DNA of 28,904 nt from JBFLYZ01 sp040756415 (GCA_040756415.1 JBFLYZ010000051.1:1-28904); one strand, 5' to 3'; positions 1 to 9,771 are shown, counted from the stretch's first letter. Notes: generated by a model not told the origin, from the sequence alone. Translations and numbers: made by a program.

Positions 1-108
1 AGATGCATGATTTGGGGTTTGGGATATAAAGACCATCCATCCCGGCCGCTCTCTTTGTTAATGATTCTCTAAAAAGCCCTTCGGGCTAAATTACTAATTT
101 AGGCCTCT
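1..108. other. Upstream non-coding region
   Basis: I see no convincing gene here. A short inverted repeat (AGCCC-TTC-GGGCT, 75-87) is followed by a T run only when read on the minus strand, so it could be a weak minus-strand terminator, but with a 5-bp stem this is uncertain. A TTTG stands at 54-57, but its surroundings (TCTCTTTG) match the Bacteroidota -7 element TAnnTTTG imperfectly and no correctly spaced -33 TTTG is present. No promoter for the gene starting at 109 can be assigned. Confidence 0.4.
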
Positions 109-2700
109 GTGAAAGCGTTCCGGAATCTGGCCATAGTCCTTTTTCTGGCCTGCCGGGCTTACGGGCAGGTGACAGACGCTTTTTCCGATGGCAATTTCAC
201 GGCCAACCCGCCCTGGACGGGTAACGATACCGATTTTGTGATATCGGTAGGGCAGCTCAGGCTCAACTCTTCGGGCACGGATACCAGCTACCTTGCTACG
301 GCCAATACCTACACCCTCAGTAACTGCGAGTGGAACTTCTGGATCAGGCTTAACTTCTCTCCTTCGGGTAATAATTACGGCCGGGTGTACCTGGTATCCG
401 ATCAGCAGGACCTCAGCGGCAGCCTGAACGGGTATTACCTGCAATTTGGCGAAGCTCTCTCGAACGACCAGGTGGAATTGTTCAGGCAGAATGGCACCGC
501 ATCTACTTCGGTTTGCCGGGGAACGACCCTCATCGCATCGGCCTTTGCCATACGCGTGAAAGTGACCCGCGATGCCAGCGGCCTCTGGACCCTGCTCATC
601 GACCCAACGGGAGGCACCAATTATGTATCGGAAGCCAGCGGAACGGACAACACCATAAGCACAACGAATTTTTTTGGCGTGAGCTGCCGCTATACCACTA
701 CCAACGCCACGCAGTTCTATTTCGATGACTTTTACGTGGGACCCATTATCGTAGATACCGCCCCACCGGTCATCGACTCGGTGAACGTCACTTCCCCTAA
801 CTCGCTGGATGTTTTTTTCAGCGAAACGGTCGACCTCGCCACTTCTCAAACTGCTATCAACTATAGCGTAAACAACCTGATAGGAAACCCGGTCTCGGCC
901 GTAAGGAGCACGGTAAACACGGCACTGGTGCAGCTTACCTTTTCGCAGAGTTTTCAAAGCGGCACCACCTACGTGCTCACCACCTCCAATGTGCAGGATG
1001 TACCGGGCAATTCCATAATTACGAGCAACGACACTTTTGTTTTTTACCTGCCGCAGTATTTTGATGTGCTGGTGAACGAGATCATGGCCGATGAGTCGCC
1101 CGCGGTGAGCCTGCCCCTGTACGAGTATGTGGAGCTGCATAACCGCTCCGGCTACGAGATCAACCTGAAAGACTGGACCATTACCATCGGCTCGAATACC
1201 AAGACGATACCGTACGTAAAGGTCCCTGCCGACAGCTTTGTGGTGCTTACCTCCACTGCAGGCGCTCCTTTCTACCCGGGAGTCATTTCGGCCGGGGTGA
1301 CGAGCTTCCCTTCCGTAACCAATACTGGCAATACCATCACTATACGCGATTCGAGCGGGAACCTTATTCACAGCCTCGCTTACTCTGACGCCTGGTACCA
1401 GGATGCCGCAAAGGCCGATGGGGGATGGTCGCTGGAGATGATCGATCCGGCCAATCCGTGCGCGGGTATGAGCAACTGGAAGGCCTCGGTCAATCCTTCG
1501 GGCGGTACTCCCGGGAAAAGAAATTCCGTCTATGCTTCCAACCCGGATGTTACGGCTCCGCAGATCCAGCGTGTGGCAGTGATCGCCCCGTACGATACGG
1601 TGCAGGTTTTTTTCACCGAGCCGCTCGACAGCACCACTCTTCTTAACCCCGCTTCTTATTCGATCGATAACGGCATAGGCAATCCCCTGGCGGTGGATGC
1701 CATAGGCTCTTCATTCACCAGCGTAAAGCTCACCCTGTCTGCGCCCGTACAAAGCGGTATCATCTATACCCTTACCGCGAATACCGCTATCACCGATTGC
1801 GCGGGCAACAGCCTGGGCTCGCCTGCCGCTGCCCGCTTCGCTATTCCCCAGCCTTGCTCAGCGGGCGATATCGTTATTAACGAGATCATGCCCGACCCTA
1901 AGGACAACGGGGTGGAATGGGTGGAGATCTATAACCGCTCGGGCAAGGTGATCGACCTGAGTACGCTCAGGCTCTGCTCGCAGGATACGATCGCGAATGT
2001 CCTTACTTCGGTCAGCATCATTTCGTCTGCCGGCTTCCTGATCTTCCCGGGCGAATATTATGTGCTGAGCGAAGACGGTGCGGCTGTTCGCGCGCAGTAT
2101 GCTACTGCGAACCCGGCAGGATTTATCGATATGGCCTCCATCCCTTCTCTGAGCAACGATGGGGATATCGTGGTGATAGCGGATGCCGGCCTGGCTATCA
2201 TCGATAAGCTGGTGTATTCATCCGGCTGGCATTTCCCCCTGCTGAACAGCACCAAGGGATTCTCGCTGGAGCGCATCAGCTTCGACCGCGATACCCAGGA
2301 CCCTACTAACTGGCATTCCGCATCCCAGACGGTGGAAGCCACCCCCGCGTACAGGAACTCGCAATATTCGGAGGGTGAAAGCGGAGATGAGGTCGTGCTT
2401 TCGCCCGAAATATTCTCACCGGATAATGACGGGTATAACGATGTGATCAGCATCTCCTACCAGTTCGATTCGCCCGGCTTTATCGCCAGCGTAAGGATAT
2501 ACGATTCGAGGGGCAGGCTGGCCAGAACACTGGTGAACAACGAGCTGCTGGGCAGCAGCGGAACGTTTTCGTGGGATGGGATCACCGATGAGCAGCAGAA
2601 AGCCGGGATAGGCATTTACGTGATCTATGTAGAGGTGTACAACAGCAGCGGGGAAGTGAAGAAGTTCAAAAAGACCTGCGTGGTAGCGGGGAAGATTTAG
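109..2700 (+). CDS. Secreted lamin-tail/Ig-like protein with C-terminal FlgD-like or T9SS-type domain
   Basis: This 863-residue protein appears to be an exported surface or extracellular protein. The start is a GTG chosen because it is followed at once by a clean signal peptide (residues 1-19, ending ACRAYGQ). After an N-terminal beta-rich region (about 20-210) there are two copies of a paired module. The first is an Ig-like domain opening with DTAPPVIDSV (about 215-315) and a lamin-tail domain with the VNEIM and EYVELHNRSG motifs (about 318-460). The second is an Ig-like domain opening with DVTAPQIQRV (about 480-580) and a lamin-tail domain with VINEIMPDP and EWVEIYNRSG (about 586-745). The C-terminus (about 763-863) contains FSPDNDGYNDV and a FlgD-like Ig fold, typical of Bacteroidota proteins exported by the type IX system. 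The substrate is unknown; lamin-tail modules are often found in secreted nucleases and adhesins, but no catalytic domain is visible here. It converges with the SUF operon. Confidence 0.88.
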   Translation: MKAFRNLAIVLFLACRAYGQVTDAFSDGNFTANPPWTGNDTDFVISVGQLRLNSSGTDTSYLATANTYTLSNCEWNFWIRLNFSPSGNNYGRVYLVSDQQDLSGSLNGYYLQFGEALSNDQVELFRQNGTASTSVCRGTTLIASAFAIRVKVTRDASGLWTLLIDPTGGTNYVSEASGTDNTISTTNFFGVSCRYTTTNATQFYFDDFYVGPIIVDTAPPVIDSVNVTSPNSLDVFFSETVDLATSQTAINYSVNNLIGNPVSAVRSTVNTALVQLTFSQSFQSGTTYVLTTSNVQDVPGNSIITSNDTFVFYLPQYFDVLVNEIMADESPAVSLPLYEYVELHNRSGYEINLKDWTITIGSNTKTIPYVKVPADSFVVLTSTAGAPFYPGVISAGVTSFPSVTNTGNTITIRDSSGNLIHSLAYSDAWYQDAAKADGGWSLEMIDPANPCAGMSNWKASVNPSGGTPGKRNSVYASNPDVTAPQIQRVAVIAPYDTVQVFFTEPLDSTTLLNPASYSIDNGIGNPLAVDAIGSSFTSVKLTLSAPVQSGIIYTLTANTAITDCAGNSLGSPAAARFAIPQPCSAGDIVINEIMPDPKDNGVEWVEIYNRSGKVIDLSTLRLCSQDTIANVLTSVSIISSAGFLIFPGEYYVLSEDGAAVRAQYATANPAGFIDMASIPSLSNDGDIVVIADAGLAIIDKLVYSSGWHFPLLNSTKGFSLERISFDRDTQDPTNWHSASQTVEATPAYRNSQYSEGESGDEVVLSPEIFSPDNDGYNDVISISYQFDSPGFIASVRIYDSRGRLARTLVNNELLGSSGTFSWDGITDEQQKAGIGIYVIYVEVYNSSGEVKKFKKTCVVAGKI

Positions 2701-2743
2701 CAAATTGGAAGGGTACGGTCTGTGGCGTTAAAGGGGGTTTTCG

Positions 2744-3250
2744 CTAAGCTTTTCTCTTCATCACCGGCACGGTAGAGCAGGGTTCGCCATACATGATGCT
2801 TTTGGCCACTGGATTGAGAATGCGGGTCAGCTCCACATAGGCGCTTTCGGGAACGGGAAGGTTGCCGCAGCCTTTGATCACGATCCGCTTGTCGCGGAAC
2901 TCCGCGGCATCTATTTTGGAAAGCGATTCGAAAAAAAGCACTGTTTCCAGTGTTTTGAGGTCACCGAAGATGAATTTCTTCGCGTAGGGCTGGAGGGAGG
3001 AAGCGATGAGCATGTAGGCCCAGGTAGGAACTATCGCATCGGCTGTGCAGGTTACCGCTACGAATTTATCTTTGTACTTTTTCCAGTTCTCGTTCTTCAC
3101 GTACTCGCGAAAATCCTTTTCCTTTAAAATGAGTCCCTGGAATAAATTGTTTTTTACATCGAGCAGCATGCGTTCACCCTGCTGGTAATACCTCTCCAGA
3201 TCGATCTCTATCAAACCGCTTTCGGCAACTTTATTGCGGATTTCTTCCAT
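2744..3250 (-). CDS. DUF2480 family protein, last gene of the SUF operon
   Basis: The 168-residue soluble protein matches my recollection of DUF2480, a Bacteroidota family commonly placed beside suf genes. Recognisable segments are ESGLIEIDLERYY near the N-terminus, FVAVTCTADAIVPTWAYML in the middle and KGCGNLPVPESAYVELTR near the C-terminus. It has cysteines in the VTCTAD, KGCGN and GEPCS contexts. These might matter for metal or cluster binding, but that is inference. It has no signal peptide or membrane segment. It lies 42 bp downstream of the DUF59 gene on the same strand, so it is probably the distal gene of the operon. Its molecular function is unknown; the context suggests a helper role in Fe-S cluster assembly. 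No clear terminator follows in the 43 bp before the convergent gene. Confidence 0.82.
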   Translation of the reverse strand: MEEIRNKVAESGLIEIDLERYYQQGERMLLDVKNNLFQGLILKEKDFREYVKNENWKKYKDKFVAVTCTADAIVPTWAYMLIASSLQPYAKKFIFGDLKTLETVLFFESLSKIDAAEFRDKRIVIKGCGNLPVPESAYVELTRILNPVAKSIMYGEPCSTVPVMKRKA

Positions 3251-3292
3251 TTCCCTTGGTTTAGACAGTTACATCAAAACGTTTAACTGCCA

Positions 3293-3622
3293 TCACATAA
3301 ATCCCAATTCCACCTGGGCCACCTCGCTCATCATCTCCTTGGTCCAGGGCGGCTCGAAAGTAAGCTCCACCTTTGCCGATTTAATGCCTTCTATATCCCG
3401 TAATTTCTGTTCAACCTCGGGCGGGAGCGATTCGGCCACCGGGCAGGAGGGAGAGGTGAGCGTCATTTTGACCAGCAGGTTATTCTCGTTATCGAGGTTA
3501 ATCTCGTAGATCAGTCCCAGCTCCCAGATATCCACCGGTATCTCCGGGTCGTAGCAGGTCTTCAGCACATCGATCACCTTCTGTGCCAGCTCGGTATTTT
3601 GGGTTATGATGATTGCGCTCAT
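3293..3622 (-). CDS. DUF59/MIP18 family Fe-S assembly protein (SufT-like)
   Basis: The 109-residue protein is a DUF59 (MIP18/PaaD-like) domain, known in Fe-S cluster maturation and targeting. Diagnostic segments are CYDPEIPVDIWELGLIY (about 23-39), the family's DPE-I-V-LGLIY signature, and MTLTSPSCPVAESLP (about 53-67), which holds the conserved Cys60. The C-terminal VELTFEPPWTKEMMS is also typical of the family. It has no signal peptide and should act in the cytoplasm. It lies 69 bp downstream of sufE and 42 bp upstream of the DUF2480 gene. A SufT-like role in passing clusters to target proteins is the expected job. I leave the symbol blank because several DUF59 subfamilies share these motifs. 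Confidence 0.88.
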   Translation of the reverse strand: MSAIIITQNTELAQKVIDVLKTCYDPEIPVDIWELGLIYEINLDNENNLLVKMTLTSPSCPVAESLPPEVEQKLRDIEGIKSAKVELTFEPPWTKEMMSEVAQVELGFM

Positions 3623-3691
3623 TTATTGGTTAAGATGCTTGATCGGTTACGATGGTTGAGATAGTTACAGATTAAAACCATATGAACCGGC
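3623..3691. other. Intergenic gap with imperfect short repeats
   Basis: The 69-bp gap between sufE and the DUF59 gene contains repeated GGTTA/GAT-like words (GGTTAAGAT, GGTTACGAT, GTTGAGAT). They look like short low-complexity repeats rather than a promoter. No TAnnTTTG element and no stable hairpin were seen on the minus strand, so the operon probably reads through. Confidence 0.35.
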
Positions 3692-4114
3692 TTAAACTGA
3701 TTTGCTTTTTAACGCCAGCGCGTCCAGCTTCATCTGCTTGATCATGTTCACCAGCCCGTTGGCGCGCGTGGGCGACAAATGTTCCTTTAATCCTATTTTA
3801 TTAACGAACTCCATTTTGGCGTTCACGATCTCATCGGGCGTGTGGCCTGAAAGCACGCGTATAACCAAAGCCACAAGCCCTTTCGTGATAATGGCGTCAC
3901 TATCGGCCGTATACACGATCCTGCCGTTCTTCACTTCCGAGTGCAGCCATACTTTGCTCTGGCAGCCCTTGATCAGCCGATCGTCCGTTTTATATTTCTC
4001 AGCGATCAGCGGCAGCGATTTTCCCTGCTCGATGATGTGCTCGTACTTTCCCATCCAGTCGTCAAACAGCGAAAACTCTTCTATGATCTCTTTCTCGGTA
4101 TCCGCGATGCTCAT
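3692..4114 (-). CDS. sufE: Cysteine desulfuration protein SufE
   Basis: SufE accepts sulfur as a persulfide from the cysteine desulfurase SufS and passes it to the SufBCD scaffold. The 140-residue length is normal for the family. The acceptor cysteine is Cys51 in the signature LIKGCQSKVWL, and the SGHTPDEI and LSPTRANGLVNMI segments are typical. The ATG overlaps the sufS stop in an ATGA arrangement (4 bp), which implies translational coupling of the two partner proteins. It is cytoplasmic and has no missing key residues. Confidence 0.96.
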   Translation of the reverse strand: MSIADTEKEIIEEFSLFDDWMGKYEHIIEQGKSLPLIAEKYKTDDRLIKGCQSKVWLHSEVKNGRIVYTADSDAIITKGLVALVIRVLSGHTPDEIVNAKMEFVNKIGLKEHLSPTRANGLVNMIKQMKLDALALKSKSV

Positions 4115-5358
4115 CCTTTCAGCATTTTAACGGCACGTTCTATGCCTTTGCAAAGTTCGTCAATTTCCTCTTTTGTATTGTAGAATGCGAACGATGCCCG
4201 CACCGTGCCCACGCAGTTGAAACGCTCCATCAGGGGTTGGGTGCAATGATGCCCGGTACGCACGGCAATCCCGAGTTGGTCCAGGATCACGCCTATGTCA
4301 TAAGGGTGGATGCCTTCGATCACGAAAGAAAGCACGCTGGCTTTTTCCCTGGCGGTTCCGATGAAGCGCAGTCCCGCAATGGCGCTCAGCTTTTTTTCAG
4401 CGTAAGCCAGCAGCTCCTGCTCATAAGCCGCTATATTTTCCAGGCCGATCGCGTTGATGTATTCGAGCGCTGCCGCCAGCCCGAGGGCGCCCTCAATATG
4501 CGGAGTGCCCGCCTCAAAGCGCAGGGGCGATTCGGCATATTCCGTCTTGGCGAAGGTTACCGTTTTGATGGTGCCGCCTCCCACCTGGTAGTTCGGCATC
4601 TCCCGCAGCCATTTTTGTTTTCCGTACAGCACGCCAATGCCGGTGGGGGCGTACACCTTGTGCCCGCTGAAACAATAAAAATCGGCATCCAGGTCCTGCA
4701 CGTTCACATTCATGTGCGGTATGGCTTGCGCTCCGTCAACCAGCACGGGTACCTTGTTGCCATGAGCCAGGGCAATGATCTCTTTGACCGGGTTGATCGT
4801 GCCCATCGTATTGGAAACATGCGTAACCGCCACTAATCTGGTTTTGGGGCTGAGCAGCTTTTTATATTCTTCCATCATCAGCTCCCCGGCATCGCTCACC
4901 GAAACGACTTTTAACACCGCTTTTCGCTCCTCGCAGAGCGCCTGCCAGGGAAGTATGTTGCTGTGATGCTCCATTTCGCTGACAATGATCTCGTCACCCT
5001 CGCGAAGCGTATCCCGGAAAGCAGCGGCAACCATATTGATCGATTCGGTAGTGCCCCTGGTGAAGATGATCTCAGAAGCATCGGCCGCATGGATATGCCC
5101 CTGCACAGTGGCGCGCGCGTTCTCATACAGCACGGTAGCCTCCTGGCTGAGGGTATGCACACCGCGGTGTATATTGGCGTTTTGTTCTGAATAATACTTA
5201 ACGATGCAATCGATCACCTGCAGGGGCTTCTGGGTGGTTGCCCCGTTATCGAAATAGATCAGGGGCTTTCCATGGACGGTACGCGAGAGAATGGGAAAAT
5301 CCTTACGGATAGCTATCACATCGATCTTTTGACGCGCTATGGTCTTGACCGAGGCCAT
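4111..5358 (-). CDS. sufS: Cysteine desulfurase SufS
   Basis: This PLP-dependent enzyme converts cysteine to alanine and forms a persulfide that supplies sulfur for Fe-S cluster assembly. The 415-residue protein carries the PLP lysine Lys234 in CFSGHKVYAPTGIG, the cofactor-contacting VTHVSNTMG and LVDGAQ segments, and the catalytic Cys372 in RTGHHCTQP. The short RTGHHC loop is that of the SufS (group II) desulfurases, which need SufE, in agreement with the adjacent sufE. The first two dozen residues are extended compared with the minimal fold but are clearly in frame. It begins 5 bp after the sufD stop and overlaps sufE by 4 bp. Confidence 0.97.
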   Translation of the reverse strand: MASVKTIARQKIDVIAIRKDFPILSRTVHGKPLIYFDNGATTQKPLQVIDCIVKYYSEQNANIHRGVHTLSQEATVLYENARATVQGHIHAADASEIIFTRGTTESINMVAAAFRDTLREGDEIIVSEMEHHSNILPWQALCEERKAVLKVVSVSDAGELMMEEYKKLLSPKTRLVAVTHVSNTMGTINPVKEIIALAHGNKVPVLVDGAQAIPHMNVNVQDLDADFYCFSGHKVYAPTGIGVLYGKQKWLREMPNYQVGGGTIKTVTFAKTEYAESPLRFEAGTPHIEGALGLAAALEYINAIGLENIAAYEQELLAYAEKKLSAIAGLRFIGTAREKASVLSFVIEGIHPYDIGVILDQLGIAVRTGHHCTQPLMERFNCVGTVRASFAFYNTKEEIDELCKGIERAVKMLKG

Positions 5359-5363
5359 TTTCC

Positions 5364-6692
5364 TCAGAAAGATAATTTTTGAGTGACAAGGGCCTCCAGG
5401 TAATTCTTCAGGCTATCGATACGGATCGTATCAAGCACATCCGCGGCAAAGGCCTGAAGCAGCAGTTTCCTGGCGCTTTCCTCGCCCAGTCCCCTGGAGC
5501 GCAGGTAAAAGAGCGCGTCCTCATCGATCTTGCCGGTAGAGGAGCCGTGCGAGCATTTCACATCATCGGCATAGATCTCCAGCTCGGGCTTGGTGTTGAT
5601 GGTGGCATCATCGCTGAGCAGGATGTTCTTCGAGCTCTGGTACGCGTTGGTCTTCTGCGCATCGCGCTCCACGTAGATCTTGCCGTTGAACACACCCGTA
5701 GACCTCTCTCCTAAAATTCCCTTATAGAGCTGGTTGCTTTGACAGTGCGGCTGGCCATGGTACACGCGCGTATGGTTATCGGTATGCTGGTTGTCAGCGG
5801 CAATGAACAGCCCGTTGAGGTGGGTGTCGCAATTCTCGCCTTCGAGCGATATATTCAGGTTGTTGCGCACCCAGTCGCAGCCTAGGGTAACCGTATTGGT
5901 GTCGAAATGCGAATCCCGTTTCTGCACCGCGCTGGTGGTGTGCAGGTGAAAGGCGTTCCGGTTCTCATTCTGTATCTTGTAATAATTCAGGCGCGCGTTC
6001 TCATGCACGAACACCTCGGCAACCGAGTTGATAATGACCTTTTTCTCCAGTTCCGCTGAAACACTATGCTCAATGATCCGGGCTTCTGCGCCTTCTTCGG
6101 CAATGATGAGGTGCCGCGGACTGGCCAGCAGCTCGGTTCCGCCCGTGCAGATGTGGATGATCTCGATAGTCCTCTCCGGCCGGCTGCCAGCGGGCAGGTA
6201 GATGAACGCCCCGTCAAACCACAGGGCGGTATTCAGCAGCACGAAGGGGTCATTGTTCTTGTCGAGCGAACGCCCCAGGTAATTCCTAAGCAGGTCGTTC
6301 CGGACCAGCAGGCCCTCGTTGGCCATGCTGCCGATCACCACTCCTTCAGGAAGCGGGGCATCCAGCGTGCTTTCCTTATAAAGCCATCCGTTCACGAAGA
6401 TGAGCTTGATGGAATCCCTGTCGATGGACAGCTTGCCGAGGTCGGGAGTAAAGGTATGCGCCTCGTTATGAATACAGGAGAAATTACCCGCAAACACCTT
6501 TCTTACATCCGTGTATTTGTATTCTTCATGCCTGCGCGATGGAACACCCTGTTCGAGAAAAGCGGAAAACGCCTGCTGACGCGCCTTCTTCAGCCAATCC
6601 GGTTCGGAAGCAAAGGTCTTGCCGAGAAGGGTTTGAAATTCGCCCTCCAGGCGAGCAGGTATTATCTTTTTGTTTTCTATTGTCGCGATCAT
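5364..6692 (-). CDS. sufD: Fe-S cluster assembly scaffold protein SufD
   Basis: SufD pairs with SufB in the SufBC2D scaffold on which Fe-S clusters are built. The 442-residue protein has the expected architecture: a helical N-terminus (about 1-110), then a beta-helix core with HLIIAEEGAEARIIEHSV and HTDNHTRVYHGQPHCQSNQLYKGIL. The C-terminal segment ADDVKCSHGSSTGKIDEDALFYLRSRGL holds the conserved histidine that lies at the SufB-SufD interface in studied homologues. The start is the first ATG, 17 bp downstream of sufC. It is cytoplasmic and looks intact. Confidence 0.96.
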   Translation of the reverse strand: MIATIENKKIIPARLEGEFQTLLGKTFASEPDWLKKARQQAFSAFLEQGVPSRRHEEYKYTDVRKVFAGNFSCIHNEAHTFTPDLGKLSIDRDSIKLIFVNGWLYKESTLDAPLPEGVVIGSMANEGLLVRNDLLRNYLGRSLDKNNDPFVLLNTALWFDGAFIYLPAGSRPERTIEIIHICTGGTELLASPRHLIIAEEGAEARIIEHSVSAELEKKVIINSVAEVFVHENARLNYYKIQNENRNAFHLHTTSAVQKRDSHFDTNTVTLGCDWVRNNLNISLEGENCDTHLNGLFIAADNQHTDNHTRVYHGQPHCQSNQLYKGILGERSTGVFNGKIYVERDAQKTNAYQSSKNILLSDDATINTKPELEIYADDVKCSHGSSTGKIDEDALFYLRSRGLGEESARKLLLQAFAADVLDTIRIDSLKNYLEALVTQKLSF

Positions 6693-6709
6693 CTATCTAA
6701 TTCCTGCTA

Positions 6710-7460
<751 letters not shown>

Positions 7461-7468
<8 letters not shown>

Positions 7469-7898
7469 TTTGATTAGTAGTTCTTAGTTCTTGGTTTTTT
7501 AGTTCCCTGTTTTTGAATTTACTTCCCCGGAACTCTGATCTTTGTAAATAATTTATCAAACCGTTAATTAATTTCCCTGTTTCGTCAATCATAGCATTTA
7601 GGGGCGAAAACTCAGCCTGAGTAATATACTCAAGATCAAGAGCAATGTAAAGCTGGGTCCGCAATTCATATAAAGAGCCTTTGGACATATAAAGGAATTG
7701 AATGAATTCTTTATTTCCGCCTCTGCCAAACCCTTCTGCAATATTTGACGCAACAGAAACCGATGATCTTCTGATCTGATCTTTCAGCGCAAAATCTTTA
7801 GATAACTTTCCTTTATTAGTAAGAGCATAAATCTTCTTTGCTAGCTCTCTTGCCTTTTGCCAGACAATTAAATCTTCTATCTTTTCAATTTTGCCCAT
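7461..7898 (-). CDS. Four-helix bundle protein (23S rRNA intervening-sequence / S23 family) inside the SUF operon
   Basis: The 145-residue protein belongs to the four-helix bundle family known from 23S rRNA intervening sequences and related to the Avd accessory proteins of diversity-generating retroelements. The signature segments are DLIVWQKARELAKKIYALT (about 8-26), LKDQIRRSSVSVASNIAEG (about 38-56) and the GRGGNKEFIQFLYMSKGSLYEL stretch (about 58-79). Its biochemical role is not established; homologues form oligomers and may bind nucleic acid. The gene is visibly more AT-rich than sufB and sufC and has no known role in Fe-S assembly. The C-terminal tail (about 125-145, rich in N, R, E, Q) is encoded by repeated AGTTCT words and overlaps the sufC start by 8 bp. 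An 11-bp inverted repeat brackets the gene, which suggests a later insertion. Confidence 0.85.
7478..7488. repeat. Left copy of 11-bp inverted repeat bracketing the four-helix bundle gene
   Basis: TAGTTCTTAGT here is the exact reverse complement of ACTAAGAACTA at 7908-7918, on the far side of the four-helix bundle gene. The copy lies within the last codons of that gene, where the word AGTTCT recurs. It may mark the edge of an inserted segment, or may just be part of AGTTCT-type low-complexity repetition. Confidence 0.45.
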
Positions 7899-7907
7899 TC
7901 AGTAATC

Positions 7908-7918
7908 ACTAAGAACTA
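7908..7918. repeat. Right copy of 11-bp inverted repeat bracketing the four-helix bundle gene
   Basis: ACTAAGAACTA sits between the sufB stop and the ATG of the four-helix bundle gene. Its reverse complement is at 7478-7488. The neighbouring AAAACCAACTAACC is also echoed imperfectly on the opposite strand of the left flank. Confidence 0.45.
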
Positions 7919-7925
7919 AAACCAA

Positions 7926-9386
7926 CTAACCAACTGAACCCTCCAAACTCACCGCCAGCAGCTTTTGCGCCTCCACGGCAAACTCCATAGGCAACTGGTT
8001 GAGTACTTCGCGGCAATAGCCGTTCACGATCAGGGCCACCGCCTTTTCCGTTTCAATGCCACGCTGGTTGCAGTAAAAGATCTGGTCTTCCCCGATCTTG
8101 CTCGTGGTGGCCTCGTGCTCAACGATAGCCGATTTGTTATTGATCTCTATATATGGAAAGGTATGCGCCCCGCATTTATCGCCCATGAGCAGCGAATCGC
8201 ACTGCGAAAAATTGCGCGCACCGCTTGCGCCTTTGGCCACGCGTACCAGTCCGCGATAGGAATTATTACTGCGCCCGGCCGAGATCCCCTTGCTTACGAT
8301 GGTGCTTCGGGTATTCTTGCCCAGGTGGATCATTTTGGTGCCCGTGTCGGCCTGCTGCATATTGTTGGTCACGGCAACGGAATAGAATTCCCCCACCGAG
8401 TTATCTCCTTTCAGGATCACGCTGGGGTATTTCCAGGTAATGGCCGAGCCGGTTTCCACCTGGGTCCAGGAAATCTTTGAATTCTCTTCAAGACAAATGC
8501 CGCGCTTGGTCACGAAATTGTAAATGCCTCCCTTGCCTTCCTTGTCGCCCGGGTACCAGTTCTGCACGGTAGAATATTTTACCTCGGCATTTTTATGCGA
8601 TACGATCTCTACCACGGCTGCGTGCAACTGGTTCTCATCGCGCATGGGGGCCGTGCAGCCTTCCAGGTAAGAAACGTATGCGCCCTCATCGGCAATGATG
8701 AGGGTGCGCTCGAACTGGCCGGTGCCTGCCGTGTTGATGCGGAAATAGGTGGAAAGCTCCATGGGGCAGCGAACGCCCTTGGGTATATAGCAGAACGAGC
8801 CATCGGAGAATACGGCCGAGTTCAGCGCTGCGTAAAAATTATCGGTGGGGGGAACCACGGAGCCCATGTACTTCTTCACCAGCTCGGGGTGCTCCTGAAC
8901 GGCCTCGCTGAACGAGCAGAAAATAATGCCTTTCTCAGCGAGCGTTTCCTTGAATGTGGTTTTGACCGAAACCGAGTCGATCACGGCATCCACCGCTATC
9001 TGCGATTCCATGCCCACCAGGCGCTTCTGCTCTTCGAGCGAAATGCCCAGCTTCTCAAAGGTGCGAAGCAGTTCGGGGTCCACTTCATCCAGGCTGGAAA
9101 CGCTGGCCTTTTGCTTGGGAGCCGCATAATAAATGATATTCTGGAAATCGATCAGGGGCCATTTCAAATGGGGCCAGTGCCGCGGCTCTTCCATGGTCAG
9201 CCAGTGGCGGAAAGCCTTCAGCCTCCATTCCAGCATCCATTCGGGTTCGTTCTTCTTTTTGGAAATAAAACGAACAATATCCTCGTTCAGGCCCTTGGGA
9301 GCGGTCTCCATATCTATATCGGAAGTAAAGCCGTACTTGTACTCCGAAGAAATGTGCTGCTCTAATATGTCGTTCTTATCAGCCAC
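7926..9386 (-). CDS. sufB: Fe-S cluster assembly scaffold protein SufB
   Basis: SufB is the core scaffold on which clusters form in the SufBC2D complex. The 486 residues include the N-terminal SEYKYGFTSDID and PEWMLEWRLKAFRHW segments (about 14-60), VSVKTTFKETL, the beta-helix segments with YIPKGVRCPMELSTYFRIN, and the C-terminal DSLLMGDKCGAHTFPYIEI, whose cysteine corresponds to the persulfide or cluster cysteine of studied SufB proteins. The glutamate in VEHEATTSKIGEDQIFYC is also conserved. The start follows sufA by 47 bp. The protein is intact and close to normal length. Confidence 0.97.
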   Translation of the reverse strand: MADKNDILEQHISSEYKYGFTSDIDMETAPKGLNEDIVRFISKKKNEPEWMLEWRLKAFRHWLTMEEPRHWPHLKWPLIDFQNIIYYAAPKQKASVSSLDEVDPELLRTFEKLGISLEEQKRLVGMESQIAVDAVIDSVSVKTTFKETLAEKGIIFCSFSEAVQEHPELVKKYMGSVVPPTDNFYAALNSAVFSDGSFCYIPKGVRCPMELSTYFRINTAGTGQFERTLIIADEGAYVSYLEGCTAPMRDENQLHAAVVEIVSHKNAEVKYSTVQNWYPGDKEGKGGIYNFVTKRGICLEENSKISWTQVETGSAITWKYPSVILKGDNSVGEFYSVAVTNNMQQADTGTKMIHLGKNTRSTIVSKGISAGRSNNSYRGLVRVAKGASGARNFSQCDSLLMGDKCGAHTFPYIEINNKSAIVEHEATTSKIGEDQIFYCNQRGIETEKAVALIVNGYCREVLNQLPMEFAVEAQKLLAVSLEGSVG

Positions 9387-9433
9387 TTATTTAGATTTGT
9401 TCTACCTATTTAAAAGGTTCAAATTTTTTTAGC

Positions 9434-9760
9434 CTATACGCTGAAGCTCTCTCCGCAACCGCAGGTGCGGCTGGCGTTGGGATTATTGAAAACGAATCCC
9501 TTGCCGTTAATTCCGCCCGTATAATCGAGCTCGGTGCCTACCAGGTACAGGAAGCTTTTCTTATCCACTACGATCTTTATCCCCTTATCCTCAAAAACCT
9601 GGTCGCCTTCCTTCATCTGGTTGTCGAATTCCAGTTTATAGGAAAGGCCGGAGCAGCCTCCGCCTTCCACACCTACCCGTATAAAGGTATCGGCCGGCCT
9701 GTTCTCTTCCCGGATCAGGCTGATTGCCCTTTGCTTGGCGTTTTCAGAAACAGTTATCAT
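9434..9760 (-). CDS. sufA: A-type Fe-S carrier protein (SufA/IscA/HesB family), first gene of the SUF operon
   Basis: A-type carriers receive an Fe-S cluster from the scaffold and deliver it to target enzymes. The 108-residue protein has the three family cysteines: Cys36 in GGGCSGLSY and Cys100 and Cys102 in RTCGCGESF. The fold-defining KKSFLYLVGTELDYTGG and GFVFNNPNA segments are also present. I use sufA because it heads a suf operon; sequence alone does not separate SufA from IscA or ErpA. A promoter and a palindromic operator lie directly upstream, so it is probably the first transcribed gene. Confidence 0.93.
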   Translation of the reverse strand: MITVSENAKQRAISLIREENRPADTFIRVGVEGGGCSGLSYKLEFDNQMKEGDQVFEDKGIKIVVDKKSFLYLVGTELDYTGGINGKGFVFNNPNASRTCGCGESFSV

Positions 9761-9771
9761 CGCTTTGCTTA

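Noticed and set aside
75..87. Hairpin AGCCC-TTC-GGGCT as a firm terminator
   Set aside because: The stem is only 5 bp and the T run is on the strand that would carry antisense transcription; kept only as a note.
94..1371. 425-codon open frame on the minus strand opposite the lamin-tail gene
   Set aside because: The plus-strand frame has a signal peptide and recognisable domains; the antisense product has no family features and reflects codon bias.
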